This document shows positions 51,269 to 58,461 of a stretch of 64,000 nt of DNA, piece after piece. The stretch spans positions 1,116,001 to 1,180,000 of the forward strand of contig NZ_CP013661.2 of the NCBI RefSeq assembly GCF_001465835.2, given 5' to 3'. Both the position numbers and the translations under genes were made by a program. Position 1 is the stretch's first letter, and each line of letters opens with the position of its first letter. The notes beneath the pieces were generated by a model. That model was not told the origin of the DNA. It did not search any database and saw nothing but the letters and a program-made list of their open reading frames with translations. The DNA comes from Planococcus kocurii (lineage in GTDB: Bacteria; Bacillota; Bacilli; Bacillales_A; Planococcaceae).

Positions 51269-52597
51269 ATGCAGTCCTGGAAAAAAAAGCGGATGTCGAT
51301 TTCTCCTCCTTTAGTCATTTCCGGAAGTTTTCTGTTTTTGATTATGACAGGCACATTGTTGCTGAAACTCCCTTTCGCAACAACACAGCCAATTTCTTGG
51401 ACTGATGCCTTATTTACCGCTACATCCGCTACGACCGTGACAGGTCTTAGCGTTTTTGACCCCGCCACGGTTCTTACCGGATTTGGCGAATTGGTTCTAT
51501 TGGTATTGATTCAATGCGGCGGCATCGGCTTGATGACTTTCGCGGTTGCGATTCTCATCTTGTTCCGTAAAAAGGTTGGCCTTCAAAACCGAATTTACCT
51601 GCAGGAATCGTTAACTCAAAGTTCAATCGGCGGCGTTGTTAAGCTCGTCAAATCGATTTTGACATTTGCTTTAACCGTGGAAGCTATCGCGACTGTCTTA
51701 CTGACTATTTACTGGACCCCTGAATTCGGCTTTAAAGATGCACTCAACTACAGTGTCTTTCACGTCATTTCCGCTTTCAACAACGCAGGATTTTCATTGT
51801 TTCCTGATAATATGATCAGCTTTGCTGGAGATCCACTAGTCACTATCTTACTATCCTCATTGTTTATTATCGGGGGCATTGGATTTACAGTCGTTATGGA
51901 TATCGCACAAAAAAAATCATTTCATCGTTGGTCTTTGCACACGAAACTGATGATTGGGGGCACTCTGATTTTGAATGCTGTCGCGACAATTGTCATTTTC
52001 ATTTTGGAGTATAATAATCCTGGGACACTTGGTAACATGTCCTTATACGAAAAATTATCGACTTCTTATTTTAGTGCGGTAACCCCGCGAACTGCCGGAT
52101 TTAATATGTTGAACTACGGCGAACTTGAAGACCCGACTTTATTGTTCACGATGTTGTTAATGTTTATTGGTGGTGGTAGCGCTTCGACAGCTTCGGGCAT
52201 TAAACTCACTACGTTTATTGTCGTCATTTTAGCGACTGTTTCATTCTTGAAGTCACGCCGCGAACCTGAGCTTTTCGGTCGCTCAATTCGACTGGAAACG
52301 GTCATTCGTTCACTTGCCATTACTACCATCAGCGTCTTGCTCGTCGTTCTCTTCCTATTTTTGTTGACTGTGTCAGAAAAAATTCCGTTCTTGCCACTCG
52401 CCTTTGAAGTGGTATCTGCCTTTGGTACGGTCGGCTTATCTATGGGCATCACAGGAGACTTGAGTAGTATCGGCGAAGTGCTTTTGAGCCTCGTGATGTT
52501 TACGGGTCGCATTGGACCATTGACGCTTTTCTTTATTTTAATGAAACCTCGCAAAGAAAATTATCGGTATCCATACGATCCTGTATTTACTGGATGA
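51269..52597 (+). CDS. KtrB/TrkH-family K+ channel subunit
   Basis: A 442-residue membrane protein with four M1-P-M2 repeats whose selectivity-filter segments are readable: TTVTGLSVF, SAFNNAGFS, TPRTAGFN and SAFGTVGLSMG. Length and lack of extra N-terminal helices fit KtrB/KtrD of Bacillales. It needs a cytosolic RCK partner (KtrA/KtrC), which is not in the window, as is usual for ktrD-type loci. The ATG at 51269 has AGGAA 9 bp upstream; a GTG at 51260 is the alternative. Confidence 0.93.
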   Translation: MQSWKKKRMSISPPLVISGSFLFLIMTGTLLLKLPFATTQPISWTDALFTATSATTVTGLSVFDPATVLTGFGELVLLVLIQCGGIGLMTFAVAILILFRKKVGLQNRIYLQESLTQSSIGGVVKLVKSILTFALTVEAIATVLLTIYWTPEFGFKDALNYSVFHVISAFNNAGFSLFPDNMISFAGDPLVTILLSSLFIIGGIGFTVVMDIAQKKSFHRWSLHTKLMIGGTLILNAVATIVIFILEYNNPGTLGNMSLYEKLSTSYFSAVTPRTAGFNMLNYGELEDPTLLFTMLLMFIGGGSASTASGIKLTTFIVVILATVSFLKSRREPELFGRSIRLETVIRSLAITTISVLLVVLFLFLLTVSEKIPFLPLAFEVVSAFGTVGLSMGITGDLSSIGEVLLSLVMFTGRIGPLTLFFILMKPRKENYRYPYDPVFTG

Positions 52598-52600
52598 TAT

Positions 52601-52638
52601 AAAAACGCAGCTCCCTGTATTTCTGGAGCTGCGTTTTT
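52601..52638 (+). terminator. Rho-independent terminator after K+ transporter gene
   Basis: A 14-bp perfect stem AAAAACGCAGCTCC/GGAGCTGCGTTTTT. It may work in both directions but lies 70 bp from the convergent gene. Confidence 0.93.
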
Positions 52639-52708
52639 GTATTTACTCTATTTCCTGCTAACTAACGAGCAATGTTCAATTACAGTTGAGCGCTTAAACC
52701 TTGTCAGA

Positions 52709-53830
52709 TCAATTATCTGCGACTTTAATCATTCCGTACGAAGTAATCAAGTTCCACATATTTTGCGGAATATCCAATTTACCGACCATTTGTTGGGTAA
52801 TCGCCGGATGGATTTCTTGTTCTTTTCCTTGTCTTACTTTATCCGTCCACTCAGGATCAATTAGCGCTTGACGTCCGAAGACGACAATATCTGCGCCTTC
52901 TGCCAAAGCCGTTACCGCATCTTCTGGTGTTTTAATGCTGCCGACTGCTACAAAAGCGGCACGGCCATTGATTTGATCCGCTAAGATGCGAACGATGCTA
53001 TCGCCTTGTTCAGCGCCTTTTGGTGTTTTCTTGAATTCGAACAGCGATACATGAATATAATGGATACCACGTTGAACCAATTCTTCGACGAGTATCTTCG
53101 TTTCTTCTATTGTATAGCCCGTCGATTTTTCATTGTTTTCTTCTGGTGATAGACGGTAGCCGACAATAAATTGCTCATCCGCATATTTTGCGACCGTGTC
53201 TTGAACTTTCTTCATGACAGCAAGTGGGAATCTCATGCGATTTACTAGACTGCCGCCCCATTGATCTTCACGCTGATTGGTAACCTTCGATACAAATTGC
53301 TGGAGCAAGTACGTATTGGCACCGTGAATTTCCACACCATCAAAGCCGGCTTCGATTGCTCTTTTAGTCGTTGCCCCAAAATCTTCGATAATTGCGTAGA
53401 TTTCTTCTTCCGTCAATTCGCGCGGTGTTGGCTTGCCCGCTTCTCCTACAGCACTTGGCGCTACGGTTTCATTGGCTTTTATCAATTCAGGCTGTCCTTG
53501 ACGACCGCCATGTTGCATTTGCAAAATTGCTTTGCTGCCTTTTGATTTCATTTCTTTTGCCAATTGTTTTAGGCGTGGAAGTGCGCTGTCGTCAAACCCG
53601 ATAAATTGGTTTGGAAACGCAATGCCATTTTCTGAAACGGCGATGCACGCTGTGATGTATAAACTACCTAGACCTGCACGACGATTGTAATACGTTAATT
53701 CTTCGTCTGAAACAGTCCCGTCTCTATTTCCCGAATAAGTTGTCATCGGCGCTACACCCAAACGATCGTTTAATACTACGCCGTTTGGCAAAGTAATTTC
53801 ATGGAATAACTCTTTATATAATGGTTTCAT
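52709..53830 (-). CDS. Old-yellow-enzyme family NADH-dependent flavin oxidoreductase
   Basis: A 373-residue (beta/alpha)8 flavoprotein: FMN-side APMTTYSGN, LQMQHGGRQG (His pair), AGFDGVEIHGANTYLLQQFVSKVTNQREDQWGGSLVNR and the C-terminal ADIVVFGRQALIDPEW phosphate site. It reduces activated C=C bonds or nitro compounds; physiological substrate unknown. AGAGGAAC precedes the ATG at 53830. Divergent from the next oxidoreductase gene, possibly a shared electrophile/redox stress response. Confidence 0.92.
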   Translation of the reverse strand: MKPLYKELFHEITLPNGVVLNDRLGVAPMTTYSGNRDGTVSDEELTYYNRRAGLGSLYITACIAVSENGIAFPNQFIGFDDSALPRLKQLAKEMKSKGSKAILQMQHGGRQGQPELIKANETVAPSAVGEAGKPTPRELTEEEIYAIIEDFGATTKRAIEAGFDGVEIHGANTYLLQQFVSKVTNQREDQWGGSLVNRMRFPLAVMKKVQDTVAKYADEQFIVGYRLSPEENNEKSTGYTIEETKILVEELVQRGIHYIHVSLFEFKKTPKGAEQGDSIVRILADQINGRAAFVAVGSIKTPEDAVTALAEGADIVVFGRQALIDPEWTDKVRQGKEQEIHPAITQQMVGKLDIPQNMWNLITSYGMIKVADN

Positions 53831-53948
53831 GGAAGTTCCTCTTTTCTTCGTGCTCATCTTCTCCGAAAGCTATCGGTATTTCAAAATAGCATATGAATTT
53901 TAAGGAATCAAGAATACGCGCTCGCTCCCTTTTTTCGGTACATTATTT

Positions 53949-53977
53949 TTGACCACTTCTACTCCGAGTGGTACGCT
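53949..53977 (+). promoter_or_regulatory. Promoter with dyad upstream of MDR gene
   Basis: TTGACC (53949-53954), 17 bp, TACGCT (53972-53977). The inverted repeat ACCACT...AGTGGT spans -35 and spacer and may be a repressor site controlling one or both divergent genes. Confidence 0.45.
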
Positions 53978-54013
53978 TTTCATCGAATCTACATACATAA
54001 GGAGGAATTTTCC

Positions 54014-55042
54014 ATGACCGTTCAAAAATATAAAGAAATTCATTTAGTGAATCGTCCTGAGGGCATGCCGACAAACGACGATTTCAAATTTGTTGAGAAA
54101 GAAATTCCGACACCAGGCGAAAACGAAGTCCTATTGAAGACTCTTTACCTATCAGTGGATCCGTATATGCGCGGACGAATGAGAGATATAAAATCATACA
54201 TTCCACCATTCCAGCTAAACGAAGCTTTAGTCGGTGGCGTGTTAGCTGAAGTTGTTGAATCACGTTCGGATTTATTTGAAAAAGGGGACATTGTCAGCAA
54301 CAATCTTAGCTGGTCGGAGTACAACGTGGCGAATGCCACCAAACTTCAAAAAGTTGATCCAACTGCAGCATCTATCACAGCACATTTGAGTGTTCTTGGA
54401 TTGACTGGACTGACTGCTTATTTCGGATTGCTCGACATTGCCAAACCTCAAGCTGGTGAAACGGTTGTTGTTTCTGGCGCAGCAGGTGCAGTCGGTTCCA
54501 TCGTTGGCCAATTGGCGAAAATCAAAGGTGCACGTGCTGTCGGCATCGCAGGCTCTGATGACAAAATTGATTACTTGATCAACGAACTCGGTTTTGACGC
54601 AGCTGTTAATTACAAAAAAGACAGCTTTAAAGAAGACTTGATAGCCGCTCTTCCAGATGGTGTTGATGTTTACTTTGATAATGTCGGTGGTGACATTTCC
54701 GATGCAGTCATGAATGAGTTAAACAAGCATGCGCGTGTTACCGTGTGCGGCGCAATTTCTTCTTACAATTCTGTAGATGGGGATGTTGGACCCCGCATTC
54801 AAGGTCAATTCATCAAAACAAGCGCAATGATGAAAGGCTTCACACTCGGCGATTACGCCAAAGATTTACCAACAGGCGTTGTGGCACTAACGCAATGGCT
54901 ACAAGAAGGCAAATTGAAATACGATGAAACGATTGTCGAAGGCTTTGAAAATACACCGGATGCGTTTCTCGGCCTATTTAAAGGCACCAATCTCGGCAAA
55001 CAATTGGTCAAAGTCGCTGATCCTGAGTTTGCTAAGCTATAA
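54014..55042 (+). CDS. Zinc-independent MDR-family NADP-dependent oxidoreductase (YfmJ/CurA-like)
   Basis: A 342-residue medium-chain reductase: VDPYMRGRM near residue 52 (typical of leukotriene B4 dehydrogenase/CurA enzymes), Rossmann VVSGAAGAVGSIVGQLAKIKGARAVGIAGS (~154-183) and VYFDNVGGDISDAV. It lacks the zinc ligands of alcohol dehydrogenases. It reduces alpha,beta-unsaturated carbonyls with NADPH. AAGGAGG precedes the ATG. Followed by a terminator and phased array 7. Confidence 0.92.
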   Translation: MTVQKYKEIHLVNRPEGMPTNDDFKFVEKEIPTPGENEVLLKTLYLSVDPYMRGRMRDIKSYIPPFQLNEALVGGVLAEVVESRSDLFEKGDIVSNNLSWSEYNVANATKLQKVDPTAASITAHLSVLGLTGLTAYFGLLDIAKPQAGETVVVSGAAGAVGSIVGQLAKIKGARAVGIAGSDDKIDYLINELGFDAAVNYKKDSFKEDLIAALPDGVDVYFDNVGGDISDAVMNELNKHARVTVCGAISSYNSVDGDVGPRIQGQFIKTSAMMKGFTLGDYAKDLPTGVVALTQWLQEGKLKYDETIVEGFENTPDAFLGLFKGTNLGKQLVKVADPEFAKL

Positions 55043-55049
55043 AACGATG

Positions 55050-55078
55050 AAAAAGCCGCCTAGACTAGGCGGCTTTTT
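55050..55078. terminator. Terminator after MDR gene
   Basis: A 13-bp perfect stem AAAAAGCCGCCTA/TAGGCGGCTTTTT with a 3-nt loop. Confidence 0.95.
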
Positions 55079-55091
55079 CCATTTATTGGCG

Positions 55092-55182
55092 ATACTGTCG
55101 AGATGGGCTAGAATACTGTCGGAATCGTATAAAATACTGTCCAAATGGAGATACATACTGTCCAATTTCAAGAAATACTGTC
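55092..55182 (+). repeat. Phased word array 7 (ATACTGTC x5)
   Basis: ATACTGTC occurs at 55092, 55113, 55134, 55155 and 55175 with spacings 21, 21, 21 and 20. All five copies are identical while the 12-13-bp spacers are unrelated. It starts 14 bp beyond the terminator of the rightward gene and ends 20 bp from the convergent 43-aa gene. Confidence 0.92.
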
Positions 55183-55201
55183 CGAATCGTCAAATCCTCG
55201 C

Positions 55202-55333
55202 TTATCGGTACACTTCCAAAACGATTCGCAAAACTAAACGCGGGATATAAAATAAAATCTCCAGACCTTCAAGAATCACATCAAAAATCCACCAGCGATT
55301 CTTCTTTTCTTTCTCCTTCGTTTTGATTTCCAT
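55202..55333 (-). CDS. 43-residue membrane-associated peptide
   Basis: A short reading frame with a convincing ribosome site (AAGGGGCGG, 8 bp before the ATG). The product is highly basic at the N-terminus (EIKTKEKEKKNRWWIFD) and then amphipathic/hydrophobic (VILEGLEILFYIPRLVLRIVLEVYR), compatible with a membrane-surface or single-pass helix. The WWIFD...GLE..FYIPR pattern looks like a small conserved Bacillales protein, but I cannot name it. It lies 57 bp upstream of the flavin monooxygenase gene on the same strand. Confidence 0.7.
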   Translation of the reverse strand: MEIKTKEKEKKNRWWIFDVILEGLEILFYIPRLVLRIVLEVYR

Positions 55334-55389
55334 CTACCACGCCGCCCCTTCTACTTTTTTACTTTATACGTAGCAAGCAAGGATTGGTT

Positions 55390-56397
55390 TCATTTTTCAG
55401 ATAAATCGAATGCCGATGCCAATAAACGCAATACGTTCATGCGATTTGTTATACCTGAAATGTTCGGGATGATGGTGATTTCATCTGGTTCAAAGTGTTC
55501 AGCAATCTCTTCAATTTGCTCTTTCACCTGTTCAGCGGTACCAATCAACATGCGCTTACGATTGCGTTCGATTTTTTCTTGCTCACTTGCGCTAAAGCCA
55601 CGTTTTCGAGCCGTTTCAATCGATGGATAATAAGGCGGTGGTGAATCCGACTCAATAAACAATAACCACAAATCAAAAGCGGTCGCCAACGCCTCCGCTT
55701 GTTCCATCGTTTCGGCAACTACTGCAAAAACAGCAATGATGACTTGCGGTTGTTGTAAAAATACCGAAGGCTGAAAGTTTGAACGATAAGTTTTTATAAC
55801 ATCCACTGCTTGTTCAGACGGTTTTGCGAAATGCGCATAAGCATAACTCATCCCTTTTTCAGCAGCAAGCCGGGCACTGCCAAATCCTGTACCAAGAAGC
55901 CACAATTCAGGTGCTGTTTCAATCGTCGGCATTACTTGTAAGGCTTGAAAACGATGTTCGCTCGTTGTATCATCTGAAAAATACTTTTGAAGGTCCGTCA
56001 ACTGTTGTTCATAAGGCAACCGTTTTGTTTTGCTTTCATTCAATGCTTCGTTAACGATTCGGTAGCTGCGCGAACGCCCGATGCCGAGATCGATGCGCTC
56101 CGGGTGCAAGGCTTCAAGTAGACGAAAGTTTTCTGCAACTTTATAAGCACTATAATGAGGCAGCATGACACCACCTGAACCGATGCGAATGGTTTTTGTA
56201 GAAGTCGCCAAATGCATCATCAACAGTTCGGGCGAGCTGCCAGCAACTGAGTCGACTTTATGGTGCTCAGCTACCCAAAAACGCTTGAATCCAAGCTTTT
56301 CTGCTAGCTGTGCAAGTTGAGTCGTTTGTTTGAGCGCAACTGACGCTGTCTGCCCTTCATCAATAGGTGAATAATCCAAGACGTTCAGTAGAACCAT
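55390..56397 (-). CDS. LLM-class (luciferase-like) flavin-dependent monooxygenase
   Basis: A 335-residue bacterial-luciferase-family protein: LLNVLDYSPIDEGQT at the N-terminus, FWVAEHHKVDSVAGSSPELLMMHLATSTKTIRIGSGGVMLPHYSAYKVAENFRLLEAL and DLGIGRSRS identify the MsnO8/YtmO-like subgroup. It uses FMNH2 and O2 to oxidise an unknown substrate. AAGGAG lies 9 bp before the ATG at 56397; an upstream in-frame ATG at 56436 lacks a site. The 249 bp upstream hold no further feature that I can support. Confidence 0.9.
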   Translation of the reverse strand: MVLLNVLDYSPIDEGQTASVALKQTTQLAQLAEKLGFKRFWVAEHHKVDSVAGSSPELLMMHLATSTKTIRIGSGGVMLPHYSAYKVAENFRLLEALHPERIDLGIGRSRSYRIVNEALNESKTKRLPYEQQLTDLQKYFSDDTTSEHRFQALQVMPTIETAPELWLLGTGFGSARLAAEKGMSYAYAHFAKPSEQAVDVIKTYRSNFQPSVFLQQPQVIIAVFAVVAETMEQAEALATAFDLWLLFIESDSPPPYYPSIETARKRGFSASEQEKIERNRKRMLIGTAEQVKEQIEEIAEHFEPDEITIIPNISGITNRMNVLRLLASAFDLSEK

Positions 56398-56646
56398 TTG
56401 CCTGCACTCCTTTTCATTATACTTAAAGCTTAGCATGCAAATCGATGCCCTTTCTACTTTGCTGTCCTACAAATCTTACAGATACACTTCTAACTTAATA
56501 TATCTATTCTGTGACAGCCGCCGCAATTTAACAGTTATTTCCGAATCGCTTCAGTTCCCCTTTTTCTGACATTCTATTACACTAAAGATAATAAAAATGG
56601 AAAAGCGCTTACACGTCCCTCCACCAAGAAAGGCAGGAGCTTCACT

Positions 56647-57786
56647 ATGAAAAAACTCTCATTTGCAGGTTTTATTGTTTTAGTATTATTGGTGCTTTCA
56701 GGCTGTTCTACTTCGAATGCTTCCGAGTCTAGCAGTTCAGCTTCTGGGCAAGCAACCAATACAAGCACTTCTAAATTTCCGGATAATCCGAATGTGGATC
56801 TCGAGTTCGATACCGATAAATTGCAGGATATCTATTTGGCCGGCGGCTGCTTCTGGGGAGTCGAAGCTTATATGGCACGCGTTTACGGCGTTTATGATGT
56901 GACGTCAGGTTATGCCAATGGCAATACCGAAAATCCGACTTACGAAGAAGTTATCCGTGAAAACACTGGACATGCTGAAACCGTTCACGTTCGTTACGAC
57001 CCAGAGCGTGTCGATTTGGAGAAGCTACTCGGCCATTACTTCATGATTATCGATCCAACACTCTTGAATCAGCAAGGCAATGATCGCGGCGAACAATACC
57101 GCACAGGAATTTATTATGAAAATGAAGACGATCGAGCTGTTATCGATAAGGTTTTCGCAGCCCAAAAAGAGCGCTACGATGAGCCGATTGTGACAGAAGT
57201 TGAACTGCTGGATAATTATTATTTAGCTGAAGAATACCATCAAGATTACCTTGAAAAAAATCCAGATGGCTACTGTCATGTTGAGTTTGATACGTTAGAA
57301 GGTCAAGACGTAGAAGGAGATGCACAGTCGGTAATCGACCCGACACTTTACCCGAAACCGAGTGACGAAGAACTAAAAGCAACATTGACTGATATTCAAT
57401 ACGATGTGACACAAAAAGACGATACGGAGCGCGCTTTTTCTAGCGAATACGACGGCTTTTATGAGCCCGGTATTTATGTAGATATCACTACTGGAGAACC
57501 GCTTTTCTCTTCTGCAGATAAATACGATTCCACAACAGGATGGCCGAGTTTCACGAAGCCAATCGATCCGGCAGTTGTCACCGAGCATGATGACGGTTTT
57601 CTCTTCCTGCAACAAACCGAAATCAGAAGCCGTGCTGGCGATAATCATTTAGGCCACGTTTTTACTGACGGTCCGGAAGACAAAGGTGGCTTACGCTATT
57701 GCATGAACGGTGCAGCGCTATTGTTTGTACCTGAAGCAGATATGGAAGCAGAAGGCTACGGCTTTTTGTTAGATAAAGTAAATTGA
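56647..57786 (+). CDS. msrAB: Bifunctional methionine sulfoxide reductase MsrA-MsrB, lipoprotein
   Basis: A 379-residue fusion: lipobox LSGC (Cys ~20) and Ser-rich linker, MsrA (~55-210) with the catalytic Cys68 in AGGCFWGVE, and MsrB (~240-378) with the catalytic Cys352 in LRYCMNG. The usual MsrB zinc CxxC pairs are absent. It repairs S- and R-methionine sulfoxide in proteins outside the membrane, anchored to its outer face. GGAG precedes the ATG by 7 bp. Followed by a dispersed repeat element. Confidence 0.95.
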   Translation: MKKLSFAGFIVLVLLVLSGCSTSNASESSSSASGQATNTSTSKFPDNPNVDLEFDTDKLQDIYLAGGCFWGVEAYMARVYGVYDVTSGYANGNTENPTYEEVIRENTGHAETVHVRYDPERVDLEKLLGHYFMIIDPTLLNQQGNDRGEQYRTGIYYENEDDRAVIDKVFAAQKERYDEPIVTEVELLDNYYLAEEYHQDYLEKNPDGYCHVEFDTLEGQDVEGDAQSVIDPTLYPKPSDEELKATLTDIQYDVTQKDDTERAFSSEYDGFYEPGIYVDITTGEPLFSSADKYDSTTGWPSFTKPIDPAVVTEHDDGFLFLQQTEIRSRAGDNHLGHVFTDGPEDKGGLRYCMNGAALLFVPEADMEAEGYGFLLDKVN

Positions 57787-57791
57787 TTTAC

Positions 57792-58126
57792 ACTGCCCTC
57801 AGGTCGTAGACAAAAGAATTTTTACGTTAATTAAAGAATAAATAGTCGCTGCATCTTGGATATACTGGATTCTGTGCTCCATGCGGACGCTTTCCGCGGA
57901 CGAAGTGCTGAGCCTTCTCGTCGTAAGCTTCTGCGGGGTCTCATCACTTCGTTCTTCCGCAGGAGTCACCGCATTGCGCTCCGAATCCTTGAGAGAGTGC
58001 TTATGAAAAGTAGATTCGTTAGGTACTCTCGCTGATTTGAGACCGCGGAAAGCAAAGTGGCCGGACCGGTTGGATTATGCACGACTATTTATTTTTTATA
58101 GACTTTGTCTACAGTCTAAGGGCAGT
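57792..58126. mobile_element. MITE-like element with long interrupted inverted ends
   Basis: Ends ACTGCCCT (57792) and AGGGCAGT (ending 58126) are inverted copies. Matching inner blocks follow in order: GTAGACAAA (57806-57814 / 58104-58112) and AATAAATAGTCG (57837-57848 / 58082-58093). The middle carries the GC-rich motif GCGGACGCTTTCCGCGG also found at ~16023. About 335 bp, no coding capacity. Non-autonomous mobility is inferred from structure only. Confidence 0.65.
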
Positions 58127-58152
58127 CAGCATTTAGCTGACTGCCCTTTTTC
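58118..58152 (+). terminator. Terminator downstream of msrAB
   Basis: An 11-bp perfect stem GGGCAGTCAGC/GCTGACTGCCC with ATTTA loop and T5. The 5' arm includes the right end of the MITE-like element. Confidence 0.88.
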
Positions 58153-58213
58153 TATTTATAGCTGGTGAATTATGAGACTCAGAAATACTCACTTTAGATA
58201 GAATCGCCAGTGG

Positions 58214-58460
58214 CTACACGGCTGCTTCCGCTTTTCTTCTTTGTCTAGACTCCAGCAGCCAGATTCTAGGGTCATAAGCCACTCTGGCTGTGCGGCAAAG
58301 TACGCCACTTCGCCAGCGCGTCTTATGCCCGTCGAATCTACACGGCTGCTTCCGCTTTTCTTTGTCCAGACTCCAGCGCCCAGCTCTGTGGCAAAGTGCG
58401 CCACTTCGCTAGTCTGTCTTATGCCCGGCAGAGCTACACGGGCGCTTCCGCTTTTCTACT
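58214..58460 (+). repeat. Tandem dispersed-repeat copies (CTACACGG...GCTTCCGCTTTTC)
   Basis: The block CTACACGGCTGCTTCCGC begins at 58214, 58338 and (variant GGGCGC) 58434; between them CAGACTCCAGC and GGCAAAGT(A/G)CGCCACTTCGC recur. This looks like two full and one partial copy of a dispersed Bacillales repeat, placed directly at the metH 3' end. Confidence 0.8.
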
Positions 58461-58461
58461 A

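Noticed and set aside
56598-56613. cre-like site upstream of msrAB (GGAAAAGCGCTTACA)
   Set aside because: It has one base too many between the half sites, or two mismatches, relative to the cre consensus, and no metabolic reason for CcpA control.
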